From the NCBI RefSeq assembly GCF_030532915.1, contig NZ_JAUNKD010000018.1, forward strand, positions 6,396 to 57,294: DNA of 50,899 nucleotides, in the 5' to 3' direction. The notes under the pieces were generated by a model that was given only the letters and a program-made list of their open reading frames with translations, was not told where the DNA came from and searched no databases. The stretch's first letter is position 1; each line of letters opens with the position of its first letter. Both the position numbers and the translations under genes were made by a program. Origin of the DNA: Capnocytophaga sp. GTDB taxonomy: Bacteria > Bacteroidota > Bacteroidia > Flavobacteriales > Flavobacteriaceae. Of this stretch, positions 22,401-31,940 are shown piece by piece.

Positions 22401-25341
22401 GTGTAGGGCTGTATGTACCGATTAAAAAGTTAGCATCATCAGCTTCGGCTGCCGCTTCGTTATTAAAAAACCGAATGGTTGAACTAACGCTCGCACCGCT
22501 TATTGCCGTGTTTAAATCTGCCGATTCGCTTCCGTCATTGAGAATATCACAGACGTTCAGGTCGGTTACTTGGGGCAAATCCACCGCTGTGGTAAAGGAA
22601 AATTGCAAATGCACAAGCACCGGACAGCCGTCAGAAAATTCCACACGTGCAAAAACCGACATTTGCCCCGCACGCACCTGCGCCTGCGTTACATCGGTTA
22701 TCGGGTTGGTTTTGTTATGCGCATCGTTTTCCGAATAGTAATAACTTACCGAAGTGGTGTTTGAGCGCTGTTGCGCAGTGAGTTGTACCCGAATTTCGGT
22801 TTCGTATTTGGTCATATTAACCACTTCCTGTTTGTCGTCGTTAAAATCACAAATCGTTTGAGCAACCAACGGAACAGCAATGCGTTCCAATACAAAATGA
22901 AGGTCGTACTTATAATGACATCCTTCAACGGAAACCAAGGCATAAACCGTATTGGTATGCGTACCCGTTACGTCTATAAAAGCAGTGGTAAGAGTTTCGT
23001 TTCTGGGGCTGGAAGCCAAATACAAATCTCGGTTTACGGGCGTTAAAAAGAAACGAACCGACGGATTAGCGCCTGTATACAATTCTTCCAACATTTTTTG
23101 ATACTCAGGAATGAGTTCCACCCGCTCGGTTGCGTCATTCATCGTATCGCAAATCGAAAACGTATCTTTGGGTAGCGACCTTCTTTCCGAAGCGTTCACC
23201 ACAAACGACAACGAAGTTTCGATATTATTGGCATTAACGCGGTATTTTACGTACACCGTTTTGGGCGTATTGGCATCGGTAAGCTGATAATTAGTGGGCG
23301 TTGCAATCACCGAAGTCATCGCCGCATCATCATAAAAACCTAAAACGGTAACATTTGCCGGTGTAATTCCCACAGGAAGGTAATGCGGAAAATAATCTCG
23401 TTCCAGATTCACATTTAACGGGAAGGTGACATCACAAAGCGCAGGGGCACCACCGCCTCCGCCGGCGCCACCTCCACCGCCGCCTCCGCCACCTCCGGCG
23501 CCGTCACAATCGGTATCGGCAGTGAGTTTGAGTGTGGTTCGCGACGAACAAAAATTCGGATAACTTACCTCAACATACACCGTGGCGTTCATCACAATGG
23601 AGGCGTTTGCCGGATTGGTTATCTGACCGGTATAACTTGGGTATTGATAGAATTTAGCCGTAAGATCACTCGGGTTGTACGAAAGCGTTCCGGAAACCAA
23701 ATCGGTTATGTACTGCGTCAGGTCGTGATTAATGGCTTGCCCTTCCAGCACGTAGCACACCAAGGCTTCGTGCGCAACGGTTTCAACGAAAGGTTTCAGC
23801 ACCAAACGTATGGGGACAACCGTAGCGCAGGCAGCATCGTTAAATGCTCTGTTCCAAATCCGTACATAAAGAGTTCGCTGCATACTTGCCGGAACGGTTA
23901 ATGTGTAATTCGCAACGGCAATAATGGCATTTGTGTTGTTTTGCGCATCGGTTTGGGTTTCAAAAAAAGCTTTATTGTGCAAATGACCCACCACCCCCGG
24001 AATGGTAATCGTATTGAGATCAATCACTTCCTGTCTATTATTCCCCGCATCGCAAAATTCAAACGGGGTTGTCGGGATTGTTATGTTGGGGCGTATGTTA
24101 GTGCGCAAATCAAGCTGCGAAACGGTGTAACAAATTCCGCTTCGCAGGGTGCGCACGTAAAGGGTTTGGTCGGAACTCAACGTATAATTACTCACAGCTG
24201 CAATCGGATTTTGATTGTTGTGCGCCTGCGCAGCCGTGGTATGGTACGAAAAGGTCAATGTGGTATCGCTGTTAATCGCCGTTTGAAAAGCGGTTAAATC
24301 AACCGTTTGGGTTTGCCCCGGATTAAGACAATATACGCTCTCGACATTATTCGCCGTAGGGAAATCGGTTGAGAATGAAACTTGTATGGTATCGGTTACC
24401 GTAATGGGCGTACATAAATTGTAGGTCACCCGCACTTCATAACGCGTATTGATGGTGGGTGCTTGGGTAATGCTGTTTCCTGAGCCTAATAAAACTCCGG
24501 TATCGGCGTTGTACCACTGCACGTTGATGGTGGTCGTACCTGACGGAACAAACCGCCACGCCTCTTGCGTTGCCGACCAAATACCCGTGTTGCGGTTGGG
24601 GGGCGACACGCCTTCCGTTCCCGTGCCATTGATAACCCCAATAAGCGACTGACGCCGAAGTTCTGGAAGGGCAACATCATCATTCTCGGGTTTTTCCTTA
24701 ACATATACGTCAATTATGTTAGTCGTTTCATACAACACAATTTGGGTAGTACTTGTACGCTGGCTGTTGTACTGCTCAATATCATCGTAATTAATAATAA
24801 ACTGACGATACGGTGCCGTGCCTTGCGTATGGACTTTCACCTTGTTTAAGTTCTTCAAATCGTGATAAACACCGAAAACGGCATTTTTGGTCAGCCCCAA
24901 ATTTGGATTTTGTCCCGCGATGGTGTACGGACTGTCACCACTGCTGTTACTCGCTCCGAAACTCACCACGCCGTTATCACTTATCACTACCTCGTTAAAA
25001 GTATTTCCGTAGAAACAAAATTCAAACGGAAGTGATTGCACTTGGCTGAACACATCGTCATTCTTTCCGGTATTGCTCACGATGTTCACGGTCGTTCCTG
25101 TCGAAAAAGGCGCTACCGGCGCGTAAGGTATAGACTCCACGGCGTAACTTTGCGTTTGATGGATGATAGGATAATCCGCCGTAAGAACAACGCTTCTGTT
25201 AGGTGCAAAATTATAATCGCAATCGATGTTCACATTGGTGGTATTTCCGTTGTGATCAGAAATACGCACCGTTGGGGTTACTTGGGCGTACGTTACGAAA
25301 AAAGCCCAAAAACTCAAACAGAAAGTAATTATTTTTCTCAT
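19441..25341 (-). CDS. Giant T9SS type B-secreted repeat protein (1966 aa)
   Basis: It starts with a signal peptide (MRKIITFCLSFWAFFVTYAQ). Residues 20-275 form a lectin- or nidogen-like domain (LPFEFCFYGNTFNEVVISDNGVVSFG). About 13 repeats of roughly 85-110 residues follow, each opening with a 'xxxCDxxNDGxxxxDL' motif and closing with 'T/VYVRVxxxxxGC'. A glycine-alanine linker sits at residues 614-632. The C-terminus (FFTPDNDGNNDRWSPKNTKSYPKMITQIYDRNGR, then GDYWYTIET and KFVGNFTLMR) is the T9SS type B, CHU_C-like sorting domain. It should be secreted through the outer membrane and held on the surface as an adhesin or gliding-related protein. Cargo or ligand unknown. Promoter TATTTTTG overlaps its leader. 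Confidence 0.93.
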   Translation of the reverse strand: MRKIITFCLSFWAFFVTYAQVTPTVRISDHNGNTTNVNIDCDYNFAPNRSVVLTADYPIIHQTQSYAVESIPYAPVAPFSTGTTVNIVSNTGKNDDVFSQVQSLPFEFCFYGNTFNEVVISDNGVVSFGASNSSGDSPYTIAGQNPNLGLTKNAVFGVYHDLKNLNKVKVHTQGTAPYRQFIINYDDIEQYNSQRTSTTQIVLYETTNIIDVYVKEKPENDDVALPELRRQSLIGVINGTGTEGVSPPNRNTGIWSATQEAWRFVPSGTTTINVQWYNADTGVLLGSGNSITQAPTINTRYEVRVTYNLCTPITVTDTIQVSFSTDFPTANNVESVYCLNPGQTQTVDLTAFQTAINSDTTLTFSYHTTAAQAHNNQNPIAAVSNYTLSSDQTLYVRTLRSGICYTVSQLDLRTNIRPNITIPTTPFEFCDAGNNRQEVIDLNTITIPGVVGHLHNKAFFETQTDAQNNTNAIIAVANYTLTVPASMQRTLYVRIWNRAFNDAACATVVPIRLVLKPFVETVAHEALVCYVLEGQAINHDLTQYITDLVSGTLSYNPSDLTAKFYQYPSYTGQITNPANASIVMNATVYVEVSYPNFCSSRTTLKLTADTDCDGAGGGGGGGGGGAGGGGGAPALCDVTFPLNVNLERDYFPHYLPVGITPANVTVLGFYDDAAMTSVIATPTNYQLTDANTPKTVYVKYRVNANNIETSLSFVVNASERRSLPKDTFSICDTMNDATERVELIPEYQKMLEELYTGANPSVRFFLTPVNRDLYLASSPRNETLTTAFIDVTGTHTNTVYALVSVEGCHYKYDLHFVLERIAVPLVAQTICDFNDDKQEVVNMTKYETEIRVQLTAQQRSNTTSVSYYYSENDAHNKTNPITDVTQAQVRAGQMSVFARVEFSDGCPVLVHLQFSFTTAVDLPQVTDLNVCDILNDGSESADLNTAISGASVSSTIRFFNNEAAAEADDANFLIGTYSPTQSVLMTLTTASTTVYVRVLDLQTRCVKVLPLVVNLVSFPEITSNKVAVCDFANDGQEAVSLSEVKNQLVANNPTTLNATMDFALYGTQADALANTASQTTLTATQNQTAWVRITPVGTDCFYVKDVVFDLVKSPEVTNLTKVICNNSSRNPAGNTSEVVNLNAYREEIIGRALTLNDNFQFFATENEALTATNAIGTSYTISGFPVTLYVRTENNATNCFSVSSITFTEHPQLAVTDTSIAFCADGQLNGRIDLTTYPAKMVSDTTQYTVTYHESHTDAVNDVAITSDITDYYVIPTSVVWIKFVSKSTGCFIIKRLAVSIYPSPKVNTVFENRCDTDLSGSFTEDLTRYMSRIITNEPNVALLYTFTYHNTLTDAQNGTNAIAQPENYGFSYADFYPNPLVPNQLRHSVFVRVVANGGIGCASQAIINFDALLKPAIQARTATLTLCDGSSDNGLQQFDLTQAQSVISSQAGVNFVFYPTYADAQNQTNPIPNPTIYTNVNPYSETVFARLSAGGFCDDWAEIRLVVHPYIQATDRVGATICEFDNNGNRVTVNLLQEAQAMQLTQHPLQSSLAVTFHNSQTDAENGLLPITGNLTDYDFAVGQKVVWVRFANAEGCAQVRSLTLEKVGSPVATAVDLTLCDDDADGQYPLDLNTLDSQVTTTAGVSVSYYMSEDEAKQGINSVLKTTLYQVPPHQQSVLFARVENANGCIAIARVSLRTIPSLKASVSVEEACENNTASSVAVIRFESNNLDFGRLRYAVNSTELSQSVPFVRFENKTGYIETSQLPENMPIALTFFYETCQYTLADTFSITHLQPLSVTEVPHADPSVVAIQATGGRAPYQYVFNGKPSNTPTYVMLFSDAGYVDAQGRTVKQVRAEVRDALGCEVILELEKVFVDFNVPNFFTPDNDGNNDRWSPKNTKSYPKMITQIYDRNGRFIKLLREGESWDGTYNGTPLPSGDYWYTIETNEFRDTRKFVGNFTLMR
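23446..23502 (-). repeat. Poly-glycine/alanine linker coding tract
   Basis: Nineteen GC-rich codons encode G-A-G10-A-G5-A on the leftward strand (residues 614-632). This is strikingly GC-rich in an AT-rich genome. It is built from mixed GGN and GCN codons rather than a single-codon run, and probably acts as a flexible spacer between the first and second repeat blocks. Confidence 0.9.
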
Positions 25342-25361
25342 TTTTATTTTGTTATAAGCCC

Positions 25362-25392
25362 CAAAAATAGTACATTATTTCTAAAAAACAAA
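25362..25392 (-). promoter_or_regulatory. Promoter of the T9SS protein, TTTG-N19-TATTTTTG
   Basis: On the minus strand, TTTG at 25392-25389 and TATTTTTG at 25369-25362 are 19 bases apart, a good Bacteroidota consensus, about 21 bases before the start codon. Confidence 0.7.
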
Positions 25393-25421
25393 AATCACCC
25401 GTAATAATTCATTTTTTATTG

Positions 25422-25429
25422 TATCTTTG
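25422..25429 (+). promoter_or_regulatory. -7 box TATCTTTG before the gene at 25513
   Basis: TATCTTTG lies 84 bases before the ATG at 25513. I do not see a TTTG at the expected distance, so it may be a weak promoter. Confidence 0.5.
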
Positions 25430-25512
25430 TTCAAATTTGCTGATTTTTTAGAAAGACAAAAAATACCGACAATATATTACTATCCAAATGTAAGGACGAC
25501 AAATTATAAAAA

Positions 25513-25929
25513 ATGACGATTAAAAAGTTTTTAATAAGTGTTTCGGTAGGATTATTTTTAATAGGTGGATATTTTCATATAAAGTATATAAAAGAAATTA
25601 ATATTGAAGAGCAAAATTCTCCAATAGAAAACTACTTTATAATAGATAAATATTGTTCTTCATCTTATAAAGGAAGTAGTTTTGTTAAGATACACTTTAA
25701 TGGACAAAAATATGATGTTGATGTGCCAGTCTCAGATTGCTCTAATATAACAGATGAATATTTTCAATCAAAACTCTACTATATAAATGGTTCAAATAAA
25801 ATTATTTATAAAGATTATTCCGTTAGCAGAGGGATTTTATGCTTATGTTATACTTTTGCATTATTAATTCCATTAGTTGGGTTTAGAATATACAGAAAAG
25901 AGTTAGATAATCATTATTCGACAATGTAA
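25513..25929 (+). CDS. Small two-TM membrane protein, function unknown (138 aa)
   Basis: The protein has hydrophobic helices near both ends (about residues 5-24 and 107-127), with a polar loop between them that carries two cysteines (CSSSYKGSS and SDCSNI). This suggests an inner-membrane protein with a periplasmic loop or the reverse. I do not recognise the family. The A/T-rich sequence and lack of neighbours in an operon set it apart from the flanking genes, which hints at recent arrival. The 147 bases after it hold no gene before the tandem leader repeat. Confidence 0.65.
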   Translation: MTIKKFLISVSVGLFLIGGYFHIKYIKEINIEEQNSPIENYFIIDKYCSSSYKGSSFVKIHFNGQKYDVDVPVSDCSNITDEYFQSKLYYINGSNKIIYKDYSVSRGILCLCYTFALLIPLVGFRIYRKELDNHYSTM

Positions 25930-26061
25930 GAAAGGAAACTTGGTTGATTGTTTTGAAATTTTTATATGTATATTGTAGTGCCCCAAGACAAATCTGAAAC
26001 TTGTTTTTGACTACGAGTACACAAAAAATCACGCAAATGATTAAAATAAATTAATTTTTCA

Positions 26062-26069
26062 TATATTTG
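26062..26069 (+). promoter_or_regulatory. -7 box TATATTTG before the duplicated leader
   Basis: TATATTTG lies immediately upstream of the first copy of the tandem leader, so a transcript would contain both copies. Confidence 0.55.
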
Positions 26070-26076
26070 TTGCTGA

Positions 26077-26222
26077 TAACAAAAAAAGAAATAAAATGAA
26101 AAAAAATGTTTTTAAAATGTTCCTGTTAGTGGCTTTTGTAACCCTTATTTAACAAAAAAAGAAATAAAATGAAAAAAAATGTTTTTAAAATGTTCCTGTT
26201 AGTGGCTTTTGTAACCCTTATT
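26077..26222 (+). repeat. Perfect 73-bp tandem duplication of a lipoprotein leader
   Basis: Two identical 73-bp units (26077-26149 and 26150-26222) cover the untranslated leader, start codon and 17 or so codons of the signal peptide. 73 is not a multiple of three, so copy 1 opens an ATG frame at 26096 that ends at a TAA at 26150-26152. Copy 2 runs on into the intact lipoprotein gene at 26169. Confidence 0.95.
26096..26152 (+). other. 18-codon upstream frame created by the duplication
   Basis: The frame encodes MKKNVFKMFLLVAFVTLI and then stops; it is the same signal sequence as the real gene. It could be translated, inserting a signal peptide fragment, or act as an upstream frame that lowers expression of the downstream lipoprotein. 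Nothing shows that it is functional. Confidence 0.6.
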
Positions 26223-26918
26223 TCTTGTGGAAAAGACAGTGATAGTATCAAACCTAATGAAAATGGTTCAACCAATAGTGTAAAACTCATCAAATCAATA
26301 AAAATCAGTGGCGGACAAGAAAAATTAAAAGATGTTGTGATAAATTACACGTATGACACTGATAATAAAATCATTAAAATAGCTAATGAATTAGATGTTT
26401 CGTACCAAAACAATAAAATTGGGATTGAAAAACTCAAAATAACAGCCACAACCAACGACAAAGGGAATGTTACTCACTTGACCAGAACCGAATCTCGGGA
26501 TAAAAACTATGAATATCAATATAATACGGCTAATCAATTGATTCAAGAAACCAAAAAAGCTAATCAGGGAACGATTGATACAGATGAAGTGTATGCTTAT
26601 CACTGGGAAAACGAAAATCTTGTGATTATGGGAGATAAAAACGACCCTTCCGTACGAGTTGAATACGGAAAAGATACCAATAAAAATAATTTCTCGTTGG
26701 TTTTGAGTCGGTTTTCATATCATAAAATGCTGTTTTACTTGCCTTTCCCAATGGGAAAAGCCTCAAAAATGCTTCCCGTAAAAGCCTTTTCTTCTGAATA
26801 TTCTTACCATTACGAGTATACACTTGATAATGAGGGCTATGTTACCAAAATTATTGAACGTTATGAAAATACCAGAAGCAAAGAAAATTATATAACTACT
26901 TTTGAAATAAGCTATTAG
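26169..26918 (+). CDS. Lipoprotein with YD-like strand repeats (249 aa)
   Basis: The signal peptide MKKNVFKMFLLVAFVTLI ends in a lipobox LISC (Cys19), so it is a lipoprotein. The mature part has repeated 'Y.YDTDNKI.KI', 'Y.YNTANQLI.E', 'Y.YTLDNEGYVTKI' strands. This looks like DUF4595-like or RHS/YD-type beta strands, found in Bacteroidota surface lipoproteins. Residues after the Cys are GKDSDS, partly matching the Capnocytophaga-type surface export signal (K, D). The start at 26169 is set by the second copy of the leader. A terminator follows. Confidence 0.8.
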   Translation: MKKNVFKMFLLVAFVTLISCGKDSDSIKPNENGSTNSVKLIKSIKISGGQEKLKDVVINYTYDTDNKIIKIANELDVSYQNNKIGIEKLKITATTNDKGNVTHLTRTESRDKNYEYQYNTANQLIQETKKANQGTIDTDEVYAYHWENENLVIMGDKNDPSVRVEYGKDTNKNNFSLVLSRFSYHKMLFYLPFPMGKASKMLPVKAFSSEYSYHYEYTLDNEGYVTKIIERYENTRSKENYITTFEISY

Positions 26919-26940
26919 CGTATAAAATTTTCAAAAAATA

Positions 26941-26979
26941 AAAGTTTGTCAATCGCTGAAATTGACAAACTTTTTTGTT
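26941..26979 (+). terminator. Rho-independent terminator
   Basis: A perfect 13-bp stem, AAAGTTTGTCAAT / ATTGACAAACTTT (26941-26953 and 26961-26973), with a 7-base loop and following T residues ends the lipoprotein gene. Confidence 0.85.
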
Positions 26980-27109
26980 TCTTATTTTTAAGAATTTTGG
27001 AATTATCTCGTAAAAATAATCTATTGTTTTACAATTGTTTACGAATAATAAAAAACTCTAAATACAGAAAATTGTGTTTAGAGTTTTTTGATATGTTTTT
27101 CGTAAAAAA

Positions 27110-28787
<1,678 letters not shown>

Positions 28788-28821
28788 AGTTTGTCATTAA
28801 AATAATTGCCTTTTCTTTTAA

Positions 28822-29433
28822 TTATTTGATATGCAGGGTGAAAAGTTTTTGATTTTCGAGAAAACCTTCAAGAGTGTCGTTGGCTGAAACGCTTGCCACG
28901 CCCGCCGGTGTTCCGGTAAAAATCAAATCGCCTTTGCGAAGGGTAAAGAATTTGGAAGCTTCGGCAATGATTTGATTAAAATTCCAAATCATCAGTCGGG
29001 TGTTGCTTTGCTGTACTACGGACTGATTTTTTTCCAATCGGAAATCAAGCGTGTTTAAATCAGCAAATGCCGATTTATGCACAAAATTCCCCACAACAGC
29101 CGAACCGTCAAAGGCTTTGGCTTTTTCCCACGAAAGCCCTTCTTGGCGCAATTGTGCTTGCAGGTCACGCGCCGTAAAATCAATCCCCAGACCAATTTCG
29201 TCGTAGTATTTATGTGCAAATTTCTCAGCGATGTGTTTTCCGTTCTGGTTGATTTTCAGAACAATTTCCACTTCGTGATGTAAATTTTGCGTAAAATCGG
29301 GAATGTAATACGGAAGTTCGGTATTGTGAATGGCGGTATCGGGTTTCAAAAACAACACAATGCTTTTGGGTGGCGTTCCGTCAAACTCCTTGATGTGGTC
29401 GAGGTAATTTTTTCCAACGCAAATTATCTTCAT
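28822..29433 (-). CDS. Fumarylacetoacetate hydrolase family protein (203 aa)
   Basis: A FAH-fold hydrolase or decarboxylase of the short form. It begins MKIICVGKNYLDHIKEF, then has the FLKPDTAIHN segment, and the metal-binding acids in HHEVEIVLKI (E-x-E) followed by GLGIDFTARD. It ends with FTGTPAGVASVSANDTLEG, all family hallmarks. The usual substrates are acylpyruvates and related diketo acids; the exact one is not evident. It starts 21 bases after the DUF4230 gene on the same strand, so the two are probably co-transcribed. Length is normal for the short group. Confidence 0.9.
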   Translation of the reverse strand: MKIICVGKNYLDHIKEFDGTPPKSIVLFLKPDTAIHNTELPYYIPDFTQNLHHEVEIVLKINQNGKHIAEKFAHKYYDEIGLGIDFTARDLQAQLRQEGLSWEKAKAFDGSAVVGNFVHKSAFADLNTLDFRLEKNQSVVQQSNTRLMIWNFNQIIAEASKFFTLRKGDLIFTGTPAGVASVSANDTLEGFLENQKLFTLHIK

Positions 29434-29454
29434 AATTATCTGATAATTAAAATA

Positions 29455-30072
29455 TTATTGTTTTTCAATTCTTTTTAAATCGTTTGTATTTTCAATGGGA
29501 AGGCTGTTGTATTCCAACGTCCAACCAACGGATTTTGTCAAGAAAACAATATGTGCCAGTTCTGAAATCAACCGATTTTCAGCATTGGATTTCAGCGTTG
29601 ACTGAGCAATTTTTTTCTCCAATTCGGCATACACCCGCTTTTGAATTTTATTTACATCATCGGTCGAGAAAGGATTTACCTGACTTTGGCTGATGTCATA
29701 ATATTTCAGCTTTGGGTAAATTTTAATCTCAGCTTCCGGAATATACTTGATAATCACCTTTTTACTTGTCTGGTCAATATCGTAAACAATTTTATGCAAA
29801 TCATAAGCCACCGTAACATCGGCATTGACAACCGTCAAGATTTTTTTATCGAACGAAAGTAAATCCATAAAATACTTTTGGCTGTCGGTGTATGAAATCA
29901 CTTCGGCAAAATGCCCCTCGGTAACAATGAGTTTGCTAACGTTGGCAATTTGGGTTTGAATCAATGCCGAATCGGCTTCCAGCGTTTCTTTTTCTTGCTT
30001 TTTGTTAATAAAATAGTTGATTGAGAGAAACAAAGCCAATGCGGTGAGCATTCCAAAAACAAACTTTTTCAT
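29455..30072 (-). CDS. DUF4230-family membrane-anchored protein (205 aa)
   Basis: An N-terminal transmembrane anchor (about residues 5-23) precedes a periplasmic domain of the DUF4230 type, recognisable by VVNADVTVAYDLHKI and IKYIPEAEIKIYPKLKYYDISQS. The function is not known; it is a conserved Bacteroidota family. The gene lies between the FAH-family gene and the exonuclease gene on the same strand and may belong to the same transcript. Confidence 0.8.
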   Translation of the reverse strand: MKKFVFGMLTALALFLSINYFINKKQEKETLEADSALIQTQIANVSKLIVTEGHFAEVISYTDSQKYFMDLLSFDKKILTVVNADVTVAYDLHKIVYDIDQTSKKVIIKYIPEAEIKIYPKLKYYDISQSQVNPFSTDDVNKIQKRVYAELEKKIAQSTLKSNAENRLISELAHIVFLTKSVGWTLEYNSLPIENTNDLKRIEKQ

Positions 30073-30125
30073 AGATTTTCTTTTTTGATTTTTTTTGACG
30101 AATTGCTAACAATTACCGACTTGCT

Positions 30126-30893
30126 TTATTGTGTTAATTTACGTAACTTGATGGCTGTGAGCACTTTTTTTGTATATAACGGAAAATCAGCATTTAAAAT
30201 CCAACCGAAATAACCGGGTTCTTCCTGCAAAATATCTTCAACCTTGCGCCCTTTGTGCTTGCCGAAAGTAAAAATCTCTTCGCCTTGGTCATTCAATGCG
30301 ATAAAACCCGCAAAATCAACCGTTTGTTTTCGTGAAGTAAATTCACTGAGTTTCTTCATATTGTTTTCCAACTCGGGATAACGGTCAAGTTGTGATTTTA
30401 AAATTTCATAAGTGGCGTTGGTATCGGCAGCGGCGGAGTGTGCGTTGTCAAGCGTTTTTCCGCAGTAAAATTTGTAGGCAGCGCTGAGGGTTCGTTGTTC
30501 CATTTTATGAAAAATAGTCTGAATATCAACGGTTACGCGATTGCCTAAATCAAAATCCACTTCAGCACGAAGCATTTCTTCTGCCAAAAGCGGAATGTCA
30601 AAACGGTCGGAATTGTAGCCCGCCAAATCCGAATCTTTTATCATATTGTGAATGGTTTTGGCAAGTTCCCTAAAAGTAGGTTCGTTGGCAACGCGCTCAT
30701 CAGTGATACCGTGCACATCGCTTGCCGCCTTTGGTATTGGAATTGTGGGGTTTACAAGCCACGTTTTGCTTTCACGATTTCCGTTAGGGAATACCTTTAA
30801 AACGGATATTTCAACAATGCGGTCTTTGGAGATGTCAGTTCCGGTGGTTTCCAAATCGAAAAAACAAATAGGTTTCGATAAATTTAATTCCAT
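30126..30893 (-). CDS. DnaQ-family 3'-5' exonuclease with DUF3820 tail (255 aa)
   Basis: A DEDDh exonuclease: Exo I is FFDLETTG (about residues 12-19), Exo II lies in GYNSDRFDIPLL, and Exo III is HSAAADTNAT, ending in the conserved His and Asp. Residues 200-250 (EIFTFGKHKGRKVEDI, then GYFGWILNADFP) resemble a DUF3820 or quorum-sensing-regulated-like tail, a combination I recall as common in Bacteroidota. It likely proofreads or processes DNA ends. It may be the first gene of the leftward set ending at 28822. Confidence 0.88.
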   Translation of the reverse strand: MELNLSKPICFFDLETTGTDISKDRIVEISVLKVFPNGNRESKTWLVNPTIPIPKAASDVHGITDERVANEPTFRELAKTIHNMIKDSDLAGYNSDRFDIPLLAEEMLRAEVDFDLGNRVTVDIQTIFHKMEQRTLSAAYKFYCGKTLDNAHSAAADTNATYEILKSQLDRYPELENNMKKLSEFTSRKQTVDFAGFIALNDQGEEIFTFGKHKGRKVEDILQEEPGYFGWILNADFPLYTKKVLTAIKLRKLTQ

Positions 30894-31051
30894 AAACGTA
30901 TTTTATGTTTTTTTGATGTTTTTATCAGTTTAAAAAGATGAAATTGTTTTTTTGCGGATAAAAAAGCCTGTTTACAGCTGTTTTTTATTAAAAATCATCT
31001 GCAAAATCTTGTTTTCTGATAGAAAAAAGTACTTTTTTTGGGTGTTATTTT

Positions 31052-31092
31052 AAAAATACCATCTGTATTTTGACATAACAGATGGTATTTTT
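31052..31092 (-). terminator. Terminator after the DeoR gene
   Basis: A perfect 15-bp stem (arm ACAGATGGTATTTTT on the + strand) with an 11-base loop lies 28 bases beyond the stop of the DeoR gene in its direction of transcription. Confidence 0.8.
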
Positions 31093-31119
31093 GTTAAAAC
31101 TCTAATTATTTTCCGAATG

Positions 31120-31887
31120 TTAGTGAGCAATTACCACTTCAACACCGCGTTTTTCGAGTTCTTCACGGAATTCAGGATCGATACCTTCATCGGTGATTAA
31201 CACATCGATTTTTTCCACGTAACAAATAAAACCAAATCCGCGTTTATGAACTTTTGACGAATCGGCAAGTACGATGGTTTTATCAACGCGCTCCAACATT
31301 TTTCGGTTCAGATGTGCCTCCCCGGCGTTGGTAGTACTGATTCCAAAATCAAGGTCAATACCTTCGATGCCCAAGAAAAGTGTTGTACAAGAAAATTTAT
31401 TCAACGTTTCCTCAGCCATTGAACCTACGGTTGCCGTTGAATTTTTTCTAACCTCACCACCTAAGTGTATCGTACTGATATTCTGTTTTTTACAAACATC
31501 CAAAGCCACCCGCAACGATGGGGTAAGCACTGTGATGTTTTTATGGTCGGGCAGGCGTTGTGCAAAAAGATGAATGGTTGTTCCGGACGAAAGTATGATA
31601 AAATCACCGTCTTTCACAAAATCAAGTGCGCGAGCCACGATTTTTTGTTTTTCCTCCACATTAACGGTTTCTTTTTCTGAAACGGTTTGGTCAAAAACAT
31701 ATCTTCCGTGCTTGCTTGCCCCGCCGTGTGATCTGTGTAGGTAACCTTCTTCTTCCAACAGATTTAAATCTTTTCGGATGGTTACCACCGATACGCCTAA
31801 AGTCTCACTCAGTTTATTAACACTGATGTAGCGCGTTGTTTCTAACGCTTCTACGATTTTCATTTGTCGCTCATTAAGTGCTCTCAT
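31120..31887 (-). CDS. DeoR/GlpR-family transcriptional regulator (255 aa)
   Basis: The N-terminal helix-turn-helix is at about residues 6-56 (RQMKIVEALETTRYISVNKLSETLGVS, then TIRKDLNLLEEEGYLHRSHGG). The sugar-phosphate-sensing domain follows, with ILSSGTTIHLFAQRL, NITVLTPSLRVA, HLGGEVRKNS and DSSKVHKRGF blocks. DeoR-type proteins repress sugar or nucleoside catabolism genes until a phosphosugar binds. No such genes are adjacent here; it stands next to prfC, so its targets are probably elsewhere. Confidence 0.93.
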   Translation of the reverse strand: MRALNERQMKIVEALETTRYISVNKLSETLGVSVVTIRKDLNLLEEEGYLHRSHGGASKHGRYVFDQTVSEKETVNVEEKQKIVARALDFVKDGDFIILSSGTTIHLFAQRLPDHKNITVLTPSLRVALDVCKKQNISTIHLGGEVRKNSTATVGSMAEETLNKFSCTTLFLGIEGIDLDFGISTTNAGEAHLNRKMLERVDKTIVLADSSKVHKRGFGFICYVEKIDVLITDEGIDPEFREELEKRGVEVVIAH

Positions 31888-31940
31888 AAATATCTTTTTT
31901 AGGAATCTTTATTGTTATTACTCATTTAATGTTTTACTAT

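Noticed and set aside
19441-25341. Many long open frames on the opposite strand of the T9SS protein.
   Set aside because: They follow the codon structure of a long repetitive gene, contain no family text and have no promoter-like sites; they are shadow frames.
30961-30995. A possible hairpin between the exonuclease and DeoR genes.
   Set aside because: The pairing is weak and broken and does not sit at a gene end.
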